Source: Delphinus delphis (taxonomy: Eukaryota; Chordata; Mammalia; Artiodactyla; Delphinidae). Taken from it: a stretch of 64,000 nt of DNA. The notes under the pieces were generated by a model that was not told the DNA's origin, searched no databases, and was given only the letters and a program-made list of their open reading frames with translations. The stretch covers positions 70,120,080 to 70,184,079 of the forward strand of contig NC_082694.2 of NCBI RefSeq assembly GCF_949987515.2, in the 5' to 3' direction. The number at the start of each line of letters is the position of its first letter. Positions within the stretch are counted from its first letter, which is position 1. Shown piece by piece: positions 24,285 through 35,611 of the stretch. Made by a program: the position numbers and the translations under genes.

Positions 24285-25544
24285 ATTAATTCCAAAAAGG
24301 AAAAAATAAATCCTTGAGGTTCAAAAAGATGTACAGTCACTCTATTGACTGTGAAAACTTAATGTTTTTTAAAATGGTAAAACACACAAACAGATAAAAC
24401 CAGATTTAATACTGTTTTGCTCAAATCACAACTTCATGATTTGATCTAGTCTTCCCCACCATATCTTATTGAGCTCTCTAGCCTATCCTTCTGAAGCAAG
24501 CTCGAATTTCTGAACTTCCCAGAAGAGCCAAAAACAAGTCATCTACACTATGTGAAAAAGTCAGTAAGTCAAACACAGAAAAAGAGAAACTTAAAGCCAA
24601 GAAAACCAACTTCCGTGATAAAGCCAAGGATGCGTAGCTTCAAGTTCAAGGGCCCAAGCATTAAAAATCAAGGAGCTCTCATTGAATACTTGTAGCTTAC
24701 ACGTCCATTATGGCTCAATATAACAGGCAATGAAAAGTAGAGAGAAATCTAAGACTAACACGCAATGAAGTACAATGCTCCACACCAAGACTGTTACCAA
24801 CAAAGCTATCTGAGCACTTAAAGTTTTTTGCTATCTAATACATTAATATCTTCAAGATATACCTCAGAAAGTTTAAATTATGGAAAAACATAAATCTGTA
24901 AATGCTGGAACACTGCAATCCAATAGTTCCAGGGACAGTTAGGATTATGTTTTTTATTTACAGAGGCAAAGATGCAGTTTTACTGATGCTACTAGGTAGG
25001 TTCTTGCTACTGGTGACAGGACCACTAGCTTCAACCACGGTCCTGCTGCAGAAAATTTAAACCACTTCTATTAAAGCCAATTTTGGGGGCAAAAAAATTC
25101 CAAAGCATCTCAATGCTGTTTAGAGGGAAAAAGAGGCTGCATTAGACACTAAGAATGTATTAGCAGCTCAAATTTTTTTAAAAATATATGAGATGATAGA
25201 CATAATAGGCATAAGGCAAATCAGAAATTCTTAAATTTAAAATAGAAGGAGCTGCCTCAGTAGTCCTGTCCCCTAGCTATAGTGTACTGTATTCTCTCTC
25301 CTCAACAACGAATCTGCATGAATTGATATGCTAACTGCTCTGCAAAACACCCTTTTATTAAAAAACAGTAAATAAAACATACACACAACGACTCTTTCTT
25401 TCCCCTGACTTCTACAGATGAGGTATGAGATATCATTAAGTTTAACTGGCCTTTATTAAGCCTTGCCCACATAGTCAGTCTGAGAAAATGACTCAGCAAG
25501 ACTCAGCCCATATGAGTTAAGCGATTAACACAATTAGGTTAAAC
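24285..25544. other. Intronic sequence without recognised feature
   Basis: About 1.2 kb with no recognised repeat, gene or RNA. Confidence 0.4.
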
Positions 25545-25680
25545 ACACATTTCTCTAACATGCTCAATTTACAGATAAAGAAAGAGGCTCAGAGATTAAA
25601 TTACTTGCTCAAGCTCACAAAGCAAATTAACCATGATTAGAATTCTGTCCCCCGGCTCAATATTCTGTCACATATACTTG
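25545..25680 (-). repeat. MIR relic
   Basis: Reverse MIR: CAATTTACAGATAAAGAAAG, AGGCTCAGAGATTAAATTAC, CTTGCTCAAGCTCACAAAGC. Confidence 0.75.
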
Positions 25681-25839
25681 GGCACTAAAAGATTATTTCC
25701 AAAAAATTAAAGGCTCATTGTCAGCCACCAGTAGGCACATTCACATATACTCTCTCATGATCCTTAAAGATTAAATCACTCAATATACAAACAAGAGTTT
25801 AAACACACCTTTGTTAAGTCTTTCACTAGAAAATTCCAA

Positions 25840-26270
25840 CTCCAATACATTTTGCACATTGTCTGGGCCACTCATCCTTTTAAAGCTGAATCTAACCACA
25901 TCACATACCTGCTTAGACCTTCACTGGAATTCAGATCGTTAGCATGGACTACCAGGCTCCGGATGATCTGGCCAACGCCTACCTCTTCAACATCTACTGC
26001 TCTGCTCACCTTACCTGACTCATACCTGCAACACAGACCTTTTCGTTCTTTGAACTAGATAAGCTTCTTTACTCACCAAGGACCTTTTCCTGACTATTTC
26101 CTCTGTCTGGAATGTTCTTCCTTCTCTCCTCACTCTTTTCTCCTACCTAACTTCTAATAATATCTCAGATAACAGCATAAATTCCAATTCCTCAGGACCA
26201 AATTCCATGAGCTGTCTCCCCATTCCCTGAAACAGATTAAGAACCTGTTTATTCTGATCTCACAATATAT
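25840..26270 (+). repeat. L2 LINE relic
   Basis: Forward L2 text: CTCCGGATGATCTGGCCAAC, GCCTACCTCTTCAACATCTA, TCTGTCTGGAATGTTCTTCC. No open frame. Confidence 0.7.
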
Positions 26271-26727
26271 TTTGTATTCATAGTAATTATCTAATTAGAG
26301 ATTACTCTGGTTTGGTGTTTTTGTTTGATGAATATGCATCACATCACCCCCACCAAATTGCTGCAAGTATGGTGATCATTAAGTCTGTGTGACCAAAACA
26401 GTCTTCATTTGTCATGTTTCCCAATGTCCTGTCCAAATTTACTATGTCTCAGATTTCATATTTTTAACAAAGCTGCGTTAAAGTATGTGGAGAGGGTTTG
26501 GCAGACCTTGAATTGGTACTAACTTCTGCCAAGGTCTTACCAAGTAGTTATGTGAGACAAATGTCCAGTGTAAACAGTTATCACTTTCTAACACATGGTT
26601 GCATCTAAAAAGATAACCAGTGATAACCTGTTGCTCTTTCCCAACCCTTTACAAATGCAAAATAACTGACATTTCCCTTTCCAGCATAGCAAGCTGACAA
26701 AGTGTAATAAAAGGCAGCCAGTTCCCT
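26271..26727. other. Intronic sequence without recognised feature
   Basis: No signature recognised. Confidence 0.4.
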
Positions 26728-26872
26728 GTTTTGTTTTTGTTTTTTTGGGGGGCGGGGAGGGGGGTAGCACACCGCTCTGCTCACAGGATCTTAGTTCCCA
26801 GACCAGGGATTGAACCCAGGGCCATGGAAGTGAAAATGCCAAGTCCTAACCACTGGACCACCTACGAAGTCC
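26728..26872 (-). repeat. CHR-type SINE, F form
   Basis: Reverse F form with a G-rich patch after the T tract and an interior CCCAGACCAGGGATTGAACC. TSD CAGTTCCCT / CAATTCCCT. Confidence 0.87.
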
Positions 26873-28154
26873 TCAATTCCCTCTGGTTTTAACAGATGCT
26901 GGGAAGAGAATGTTTGAAGCTGCTGCCTCAACAAGATGCAAGAAGTCATCAGGTCACCAGTCAGTGGGATAAATGGGTAACATGGAAAATTATACGTGTA
27001 TGTGAAATGTTCTTTTATAAGGTATACAGAGAGTAAAAATGATTTTGCTACGATAATTTTATATTATACAAGTATATATAAAATCAATCTATATATTTTG
27101 CAGTAAGCCCTCTAGGCAGCAATTTACTCAGAAAAAGTTTATGTTTAAAGTGATAATACTGACGAGAAGAAACAAATCTGACGCAGCATCAGCATTTAAT
27201 TCAGAAGGTAGTAGTTACTGTAACACTGTGTCTGAAGATGACAATAACACATGCAGCTACAAAAGATGCCATTACAAACATTCTGTGAAGCATGACTTAA
27301 TTTAGGTCAAACCACCGTTCCTCTAAATTAATTTTTCATTTTTTCAATTCCAAGTTTCTTGTCACTCAAAAAAATTTTTAATGAATCAATAATTATTCAT
27401 CTGTTGGCTTCATTAGCAGAATAACTTGACAAAGAGATAGTCATGTTTAAAACAGAAAAACCATCATCCCATTAATGGCATGTTTTACTTAGTCCAATTT
27501 ATGGAATGAAAATTAAGCTTTTGGCACTGAAAACAGAATAATGTAATTTGAAGACTACATGTTAAGAAGTTAGTTATATATGAACACTATGGCAAAATGG
27601 TTATGTGTACTTTTTTAAATTTTGAAAATACTGTATTTTCAAAGTCAGTCCCAGGGTCATTACAAGTGCTTTCTAAAAACACCAAATAAGCCTTTACGTG
27701 AGCAACAGGAATAGAAATCACTTTAAGGCACATGGTAAAAAACTGGAGACTTTATTCTAAAGAAGTTTTGTTTCACAAGTGGACTCATCATGAAAACACT
27801 AGAGAATTAGAACTTGAGCAACTATTGGTTTTGCCATACTCCCATTTACTAGGCACACCTCTCCCCTATAAAGTGTTGTGGGTAAATAAATAATAATAAG
27901 AGTAAAGCTTCTGTAGGTTCAGTCTGTTGAAGATGAAACATCTGATATTACTGTGAATGCTACTGTGAATTGAGTTAAAAATATATGCAACATTAAAGAC
28001 AATTTTTTTCTCTTAGTAATAATGAGGATACAAATTCCAGTGGAGTACAGACGTCATGGTAAGACAGTATTTCTACTAAGCTTAAAAAAAAAAAGAACCT
28101 ATACAACAAAAAATATACTTGGAATGATTGTGGAACACATTATTCATAACTGCA
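26873..28154. other. Repeat-free-looking intronic segment
   Basis: About 1.3 kb, AT-rich, with no recognised repeat or gene. Confidence 0.4.
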
Positions 28155-28522
28155 GGGACTTCCCTGGTGGTGCAGTGGTTAAGAATCCGCCTGCCAATGC
28201 AGGGGACACGGGTTTGAGCCCTGCTCTGGGAAGATCCCACATGCCGCAGAGCAACTAAGCCCATGCTCCACAACTACTGAGCCTGCGCTCTAGAGCTGGC
28301 AAGCCACAACTACTGAGCCCACGTGCTACAACTACTGAAGCCCTCGTGCCTAGAGCCTGTGCTCCACAACAACAGAAGCCACCGCAATGAGAAGCACGCG
28401 CACCACAACAAAGAACAGCCCCTGCTCAAAGCAACTAGAGAAAGCCTGTGCGCAGCAACAAAGACCCAACACAGCCAAAAATAAATAAATAAATAAATTT
28501 TAAAGAAAATTAAAATAAATAA
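28155..28522 (+). repeat. CHR-type SINE, long form (L)
   Basis: L form with tail AAATAAATAAATAAATAAAT. TSD ATAACTGCA (28146-28154 and 28523-28531). Confidence 0.93.
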
Positions 28523-28867
28523 ATAACTGCATATAAAAAGGCTACAATATTCTACCAACTGAAAGACAAGCTTTAGATGTTAAACCTTAGAAATACACAC
28601 AGTGACTCAACTATAAAACCTGTGATCAAGCTGTTAATAATACATATGAATGAACGGGCAGCATGTGATTTGTTACATGTCCTCAATCATATTTTAGAAG
28701 TGTTTGAGCCTTTAAAGAACTACTTCATGAATCTAAGTATCCTACAATGGTACTGAACTTTTTTTTAATAAATGAGCCTTCTAAATTTTGGTTGCATTTT
28801 TAAAAATCAGCTGGAAGTATTTAATCAAAGTATTTAATGAAGTGAAATGCCAAAAACATCTTAAGGC

Positions 28868-28999
28868 TTTTTTTTTTTTTTTTTTTGGCGGTACGCGGGC
28901 CTCTCCCGCCGCAAAGCACAGGCTCCAGACGCGCAGCCTCAGCGGCCATGGCTCACGGGCCCAGCCGCTCCGCGTCATGTGGGATCTTCCCGAACCAGG
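28868..28999 (-). repeat. CHR-type SINE, S form, 5'-truncated
   Basis: T tract, CGGTACGCGGGCCTCTCCCG, CACGGGCCCAGCCGCTCCGC, ending near CCCGAACCAGGAC. The tRNA-like head is missing, as expected from incomplete reverse transcription. Confidence 0.9.
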
Positions 29000-29310
29000 A
29001 CAAAACACATTCTTCACAGAAATACAAGGGACATGGCATTAGAGACACAGTTAATAGTTAATAAAGGTATATGACTATGACACAAAGACTATTCTGCCTT
29101 GATTATCTTTTTAACAATCAAATATTTGATACTAAAAAAAAGTGTTACTTTCATGAATACAGACATTCATTTTTAAGAATTAAAAATTCTTATTTTTAAA
29201 AATAGTTTTGGAATAAATAAAATCAGTGTCAAATATTTCAATAAATTATGTAACTATTTTCTGCACCCCTTTCACTCTCAATACTTCAGTCTGGATGATA
29301 AATTACATGG
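29000..29310. other. Intronic sequence without recognised feature
   Basis: AT-rich; nothing assigned. Confidence 0.4.
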
Positions 29311-29400
29311 TCACTCCAGCCACTAGGCATACTCAATTTTGTTCACTCTCCACCAACCTAGCACAGTGCCCGTAGTGAGTACTGAATACATGTTTGCCAA
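29311..29400 (+). repeat. L2 3'-end fragment
   Basis: CAACCTAGCACAGTGCCCGT followed by AGTGAGTACTGAATACATGT fits the L2 3' end. Confidence 0.55.
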
Positions 29401-29778
29401 CTTACTGAAGAGCTCACCCCTTTGATCTTTCCAATAGAGTTTATATGGATTAGTAGAGACCTCACATAAATGAATTCACAAATAAGGGGAGGAAATCCCC
29501 ATCCCCGCGCTACCATTAACTACTTCAGTTAAAGATATCAGTTACTAGTTACCTAAGTTAGGTCCCTTGATCTCACCAATCTTGTCCCCAACACGAATCA
29601 CACCAAATCTTTAATATGTTAATTCTCACCTTCCCAGCTCGGATCCTCATCATCTCTCTCTCTTGGATTCTACCTAGCATTTTGCAAATCTGTCTCTCTG
29701 CCTCCATTAATTCCCATGTTAATATTTTGGTATATATCTCTTTGTGTTCTTTTTAACACACACATCAAAGTATATATA

Positions 29779-29856
29779 CAGTCATCCCTCGGTATCAGTG
29801 GACACTCAAGTCCCTTATGGTTGGCCCTCTGTAACTTGGATACAGAGGGCCAACTA
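29779..29856. mobile_element. Tiny Tigger-type MITE relic
   Basis: Left end CAGTCATCCCTCGGTATC after TATATA, and right end GGATACAGAGGGCCAACTA, are pogo/Tigger-type terminal repeats. A perfect 14-bp inverted pair, GTTGGCCCTCTGTA (29820-29833) and TACAGAGGGCCAAC (29841-29854) with a 7-base loop, sits in its right half. Confidence 0.65.
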
Positions 29857-29879
29857 CAGCACACTTTTTAAAGAGAGGA

Positions 29880-30080
29880 AAATGTCATACTTTAAATCTG
29901 AAGTCATTCCCCTACGTGATGATATCTTAGAAAATCCAAACTCCTTAACAAGACTTTTGAGGTCTTCTACAATCTAGCCCCAATTTATGTCCTGTCATGC
30001 CTCGAATTCTAGCCTCTATGTACTACCTGCAGTCCCCAAACACACCATGTACCAATGACTCCTCCATTCCTATATTCCTA
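29880..30080 (+). repeat. L2-like fragment
   Basis: CTTTTGAGGTCTTCTACAAT followed by CTAGCCCCAATTTATGTCCT resembles forward L2. Edges uncertain. Confidence 0.5.
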
Positions 30081-30333
30081 TATATTCTGGCTCCAGAATG
30101 TCTAGACTCAAACTCTCATATTCCACAATAGGAAATCAACACATAATGTCTAAAATTAATAAATACAGAAGTATAATCATATGATTTAGAAATATGACTT
30201 AAAAAAAAAAGTCAGGAAAATGCTTGCTTAATCATGGCCATGTTAACACAATTCTAGCTAATGAAATGTGAAAGTAAGCCGGCCAAAGGGCTTCTGGTCA
30301 GAGTTTTTATGCTCCTAAAAGAAGATAAAATGG

Positions 30334-30478
30334 GGGAATTCCCTGGTGGTCCAGTGGTTAGGACTCGGCAATTTCACTGCCGGGGCCCAGGTTCAATCCC
30401 TGCTCAGGGAACTAAGATCCCGCAAGCTGCGAGGTGTATCCCACAAGCGGCGAGGTGTGCCCCCCACCCAAAAAAAAA
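30334..30478 (+). repeat. CHR-type SINE, F form, with 20-bp duplication
   Basis: GGGAATTCCCTGGTGGTCCA head. Its 3' part contains two tandem 20-bp copies, CGCAAGCTGCGAGGTGTATC (30421-30440) and CCACAAGCGGCGAGGTGTGC (30441-30460). Confidence 0.9.
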
Positions 30479-31199
30479 GAGAAAAAGAAATGAGAGAAAG
30501 GCAGTTTTTGCAACCAAAAATGTAATAACTGATTCATTCATAGATCAAACCAACAGGTAAAATGTTACTAGAGAATAAGATAGTTGCACCATCTCAAAGC
30601 ATCACCCTACCTATCATTTATTAATTACAAAGGGGGAAAGTACCTTTAATGGAGAAATCTGGCAGGCTCTATCTTACCCAAGGGCTCAAACTTAGTATCT
30701 CCAATAATAGGACAAAATGACATTATGCACTGAGATGTGATGCACTGAGAAAGACACATCACCTAGGTAGTATTTTTGCCAAAATGTTTAATTTGAATCT
30801 ATTCATGGGGAAACATCCAAAATGTGGGCCATTCTTAATAAAATATTTAGACTCATTCAAAAAAGTCAATGTCACTATCTTATTTATTCTCGATTAACAA
30901 AAGTAAAGAGACAAGACAACTAAATTCAATGCATAATCTTGAATTGGACTCTGGACACCTACACCACCAACCACTCCCCAAAAAAGGCAAAAATGTTGAG
31001 GCAGTTTGAATAAGAACTATAAAGCATATATTACTGACTAATATTAAATTTCTTGGGTGTAACTATGAGGTTGTAGTTCTATAAGAGAACATTCTTGTTC
31101 TGAGGAGATACGTACTGGAGTATTTAGGGGATGAAGTGTCATGATATCTGCAGCTTACTTACAAATTTTCAAATCGCTTAGCAAATAAAAGAAATACAA
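30479..31199. other. Intronic sequence without recognised feature
   Basis: No repeat or gene recognised. Confidence 0.4.
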
Positions 31200-31340
31200 A
31201 TGGTATGAGTGCACAAATGCAGCAAAATGTTAATAATATAGAAAATCTACATGAAGGACATATATGTGAATAGTTACACTATTCTTTCAAATTTTCAGTG
31301 CATTTGCACGTTTTTAAAATAAAAAGCTGGAAGGGAAAAA
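31200..31340 (+). repeat. L1 3'-end fragment
   Basis: GCAGCAAAATGTTAATAATA, then CTTTCAAATTTTCAGTGCAT and TTTTTAAAATAAAAAGCTGG fit an L1M 3' terminus in sense orientation. Confidence 0.55.
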
Positions 31341-31353
31341 CAGAGACACGAGG

Positions 31354-31565
31354 GCCTTCCCTGGTGGTGCAGTGGTTGAGAGTCCTCCTACCAATGCAGG
31401 GGACACAGGTTTGTGCCCCGGTCTGGGAAGATCCCACATGCCGCGGAGCAGCTGGGTCCGTGAGCCATGGTCGCTGAGCCTGCACATCCGGAGCCTGTGC
31501 TCCGCAACGGGAGAGGCCACAGCAGTGAGAGGCCCGCGTACCGCAAAAAAAAAAAAAAAAAAAAA
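31354..31565 (+). repeat. CHR-type SINE, short poly(A) form (S)
   Basis: Full S form with a pure A tail. Exact TSD AGAGACACGAGG (31342-31353 and 31566-31577). Confidence 0.95.
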
Positions 31566-31577
31566 AGAGACACGAGG

Positions 31578-32437
31578 AAGAAATTGTCCCTTTTCCTCTG
31601 GATGATGTTATGACTCAGTACGTCTGGAGCCTAAAATTGCTGCATGTATCTCTATACCAATGAAGAGACCTAGCCTGAGGACAAACTGACTTAGTGGCAG
31701 GATGTAAAGATAACTTGGGTTCTTGGTGAGGATGCTGAGCATTTAACAAACTAACCCTAAAAGTGACACATCTTCAAACATTTTGCTGTTGTTTAAGCCA
31801 GCTGGGTTGGGGGGGGCAGGGAAAAGCAAAGAGCTGTCACCTCCTAATACATAAATGTACTGAAAAAAAGTATTGCCATCAAAATTACATTAAGGATGCG
31901 GAACAAAGAATTAGCAGCAAAGAAGAGGGACATCACAGTACTTATCCTTTCTATGCTATACATTCTAATGCTATGTTTTTAAGCTAATAGGCATTACTTT
32001 AAATATAAAATTTTTTTAAAATATTATTCAAATAAAAACAGATGCACCTGTCACTGGAAATCACTTTCCTGACCCAGGAGTAAAGGCACTTACTACAGTG
32101 ATTTACCACACGATAAAAACATTCTAAACCAAAGAAAATGTCATATATAGAAACCAACTCCATCCCTTTTCTGAAAGCTCCTAGAACCTTAGGTTGGTGG
32201 TAGTTAGATTTTGACATTCCAGTGAGTCCCATTTAAGGGGTATGATGTTTGATGCTGGGAAGAGCAATGGCTGCTTAAAATTATCAACAAAAGAGATAAA
32301 TGGGAAAAAAAATCTCAACCACGTATCAGCTCTTTCAACCTAAAAATATGAAGTCAAATTCTTTGTCTATAAAGAAACTACATCTAATCTGTTTATAACC
32401 ATCCCCAAAATTATGTACCCAAAGAAATTACTCTCAT
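31578..32437. other. Intronic sequence without recognised feature
   Basis: No signature recognised apart from a short G run near 31808. Confidence 0.4.
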
Positions 32438-32457
32438 AAAGATATTTTTCTTCTCAT

Positions 32458-32481
32458 TTGTGTGTGTGTGTGTGTGTGTGT
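32458..32481. repeat. (TG)n microsatellite
   Basis: About eleven to twelve uninterrupted TG units, next to the tail side of the following SINE. Confidence 0.9.
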
Positions 32482-32491
32482 TTTGATAACT

Positions 32492-32840
32492 ACTTCTATT
32501 TTTTATTTATTTATTTTTTGCCTATGTTGGATCTTCGTCGCTGCGTGTGGGCTTTCTCTAGTTGTGGTGAGCAGGGGCTACTCTTCATTGCGGTGCATGG
32601 GCTTCTCATTGCAGTGGCTTCTCTTGTTGCAGAGCACGGGCTCTAGGTGCATGGGCTTCAGCAGTTGTGGTGCACAGGCTCAGCAGTTGTGGCTTGCAGG
32701 CTCTGGAGCGCAGGCTCAGCTGTTGTGGCATATGGGCTTAGCTGCTCCGTGGCATGTGGGATCTTCCCAGACCAGGGATCAAACCTGTGTCCCCTGCACT
32801 GGCAGGTGGATTCTTAACCACGGCGCCACCAGGGAAGTCC
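32492..32840 (-). repeat. CHR-type SINE, long form (L)
   Basis: Reverse L form, tail TTTTTTATTTATTTATTTTT. The right flank AAAGATACTTTTC (from 32843) matches AAAGATATTTTTC at 32438-32450, about 40 bases before the SINE tail, which leaves the (TG)n and some unique bases inside the apparent insertion. Confidence 0.9.
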
Positions 32841-32989
32841 GAAAAGATACTTTTCAATAAAGTTTTATGAGTCAAATAATGGTAGCCCTTGTACCAATAT
32901 TTCAGGCCTGGCCAGTATTGTTTTGTTCTAGGTTTTTAAAAATGATTTCACTTTTGTAAAGGTCTGTATTTCCAGCTTCTCTGGTATAA

Positions 32990-33865
32990 TGTACTGGAAA
33001 GAATATGGGCTTTAGAGTCTGAGAGACCAGGATTAACAATTCTCGTTTCACCACTTACTAGCTGTGTGACCTTCTTGGCTCAATTACTTAATGTTCCTAA
33101 TCCTCAATTTTCTCATTAACAAAATGGGGATAATACAAATTTCCTCAGAGGATCAGTGTGAGAATGAACTGAAATAATGTACAGGCATACCTCATTTTAT
33201 TGCATTTCACTTTATTGTGCTTCAAAGACATTGCATATTACAGATTGAAGGGTTTGTGGCAATCCTGTGTCGAGGATGTCTGTTGGCATCATTTTTCCAA
33301 CAGCACTGCTCACTTCCTCCTGTCTGTCACATTTTGATAATTCTCGAAATATTCCAAATTACTGGAGGTTTGTTCCAGACCACCACAGTAAGGCAAATGC
33401 CACAATAAAGCAAGTCACATGAATCTTCTGGTTTCCCAGTGCATGTAAAAGTTATGTTTATACAACGCTGTAGTCCATTCAGTAATAGCATTCGGTCTAA
33501 AAAAATGTACATACCTTAAAGATACTTTATTGCTAAGAAATACTAACCATCATGTGAGCCTTCAGCAAGTCACAGTAACATCAAAGATAGCTGATCACAG
33601 ATCACTATAACAAACACAATAATAATGAAAAAGTTTTGAAATATTGAGAATTACCAAAATATGACAGAGACACGAAGTGAGCAAATGCTGTTGGAAAAGC
33701 AGACTTGCTCAATGCAGGGTTGCCACAAACCTTCAGTTCGTAAAAAGTTAAGAATCTGTGAAGAACAATAAAGCAAAGCACGGTAAAATGAGGTGCGCCT
33801 GTACTGAGCGCGCTTTGGACATGACCATGCTGGTATGGCCTGAACTATGGATGCTATACAATCTC
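32990..33865 (+). repeat. MIR relic split by a Tigger1 derivative
   Basis: Forward MIR: CTTTAGAGTCTGAGAGACCA, CCACTTACTAGCTGTGTGAC, AACAAAATGGGGATAATACA up to AATGTA. After the DNA transposon it seems to resume as CTGAGCGCGCTTTGGACATG toward TATGGATGCTATACAA. Confidence 0.7.
33182..33801. mobile_element. Tigger1-derived element with long inverted ends
   Basis: A 620-bp element bounded by TA on both sides, starting CAGGCATACCTCATTTTATT and ending TAAAATGAGGTGCGCCTG. About 165 bp at the left (33182-33355) is an inverted copy of the right end (about 33633-33801). The middle (GTTTGTTCCAGACCACCACA, TTTCCCAGTGCATGTAAAAG, CCTTAAAGATACTTTATTGC) is the reverse of the Tigger1 3' region. Transposase coding sequence is absent. 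Tigger1 is a TA-targeting pogo-class transposon family. Confidence 0.82.
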
Positions 33866-33923
33866 AACCTAGTTGTGATGTGGGTTTTTTTTTTTTTTTT
33901 TTTTGTGGTAAAAACAAGTACCA

Positions 33924-34260
33924 GGGCTTCCCTGGTGGCGCAGTGGTTAAGAATCCACCTGCCAATGCAGGGGACACGGGTTCGAGCCCTGGTACAGGAA
34001 GATCCCACGTGCTGTGGAGCAACTAAAGCCCGTGCGCCACAACTACTGAGCCTGCGCTCTAGAGCCCGTGAGCCTCAACTACTGAGCCCACTCGTCACAA
34101 CTACTGAAGCCCACATGCCGAGCCTGTGCTCCACAATGAGATGCCCAAGCACTGCAATGAAGAGTAGCCCCCTCACTGCAACTAGAGAAAGCCCATGCAC
34201 AGCAATGCAGACCCAAGGCAGCCAAAAATAAATACATAAAAATAAATTTTAAAAAAAAAA
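33924..34260 (+). repeat. CHR-type SINE, long form (L)
   Basis: GGGCTTCCCTGGTGGCGCAG head, ACAACTACTGAGCC repeats, tail AAATACATAAAAATAAATTT. Flanking duplication not clear. Confidence 0.92.
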
Positions 34261-34264
34261 GATG

Positions 34265-34400
34265 AACCAAAATTGATAGGACCACTTTGTAAAATCGTTC
34301 AGTACTATGTGTGAAAGCTAGTACCTACCAAAGCTAAATATATGCGTACACCATGACCCAGCAATCCCACCCCTAAATACACATGCAAGAGGACTGTGTG
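34265..34400 (+). repeat. L1 ORF2 3'-end fragment
   Basis: CACCATGACCCAGCAATCCC with surrounding text is the well-known L1 ORF2 terminal segment in sense orientation. Confidence 0.7.
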
Positions 34401-34701
34401 CGTATTTTTAAAAAAAGAAAAAGAAAAAAAAATTAGAGGGGGAAGTTGTGATATTATAGTGTAAAAATTAGTTATTTGAGTGTATCAGGTTAACAATGAA
34501 ATTATTTTTATTCCCTTAAGCACCCATTGATCATCAGTCACCAATACCCCAAAAAGGAAACTGTCCACCTGTTGCTTAATTTATAGTTACCTGTGTTATA
34601 TAAGATATTACTATTAAACACTTTTATTAGAATATTTTATTGTACAGAGAAATACAAACTGCTAAACCCTGTCTGACTTATCCAAAAAGCCCATTATTCT
34701 T

Positions 34702-34914
34702 TTTTTTTTTTTTTTTTTTTTTGCGGTACGCGGGTCTCTAACCGTTGTGGCCTCTCCCTTTGCGGAGCACAGGCTCCGGACACGCAGGCTCAGCGGCCAT
34801 GGCTCACGGGCCCAGCCGCTCCACGGCATGTGGGATCTTCCCAGACCAGGGCATGAACCCGTGTCCCCTGCATCGGCAGGCGGACTCTCAACCACTACGC
34901 CACCAGAGAAGCCC
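34702..34914 (-). repeat. CHR-type SINE, short poly(A) form (S)
   Basis: Reverse S form with a long pure T tract. TSD AGCCCATTATTCTT / AGCCCACTATTCTT. Confidence 0.94.
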
Positions 34915-34929
34915 AGCCCACTATTCTTG

Positions 34930-35494
34930 AGGGAGGCATATTAAGTTAAGAGCATGGCTGACTTCCTGGAAGTCCATCTTAGAGCTTAGGTTTAAGCCAG
35001 TTTCATTAAGATGCTATTTATGGTCCTGACATTCACAAATCTGTGGAGACCCTTTTTGAATCCATTTAAAATAGAGAAATTACTTCTGTAAATGTTTCAT
35101 TCAATATGAAAAAAAAATCCTTATATTTATCCCCCAAAACTGGTTCACTCACATTTTAAAGGCTAATCCTCCAACAATCCTAATACTTGAGAACTAGTGA
35201 GTAAATCTTAAATTTACCTCATCCAAGCTCATAATTTTGTTTGGATTATATTCACCCTCAGGCTTTACTTTTCCATCGATGCATCCCAATTTTTAAAATT
35301 CTTTCTGAATACAAGAAATAATTTCATTTTATTATAATAAAGCATTTATCTAGCATCTTGTGGAAAAATTATTCCACAAAAGTCAAACTCTGATTATACA
35401 TACATAAGGCAACAAAACTCATTTTTTATTATGTCTCCAAAATATATCAAACTTTCTACTTCAACAGAGACTACAGAAGATAAAAGAACTTCTA
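34930..35494. other. Intronic sequence without recognised feature
   Basis: AT-rich; nothing assigned. Confidence 0.4.
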
Positions 35495-35611
35495 GGGAAT
35501 TCCCTGGTGGTCCAGTCATTAGGACTCAGTGCTTTCACTGTCACAGCCGGGATTCAACCCCTGGTCGGGGAACTAAGACCTCGCAAGCTGTGCGGCACGG
35601 CCCAGAAAAAA
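35495..35611 (+). repeat. CHR-type SINE, F form
   Basis: GGGAATTCCCTGGTGGTCCA head, CCCCTGGTCGGGGAACTAAG interior. TSD AAAAGAACTTCT / AAAAGGAACTTCT. Confidence 0.92.
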
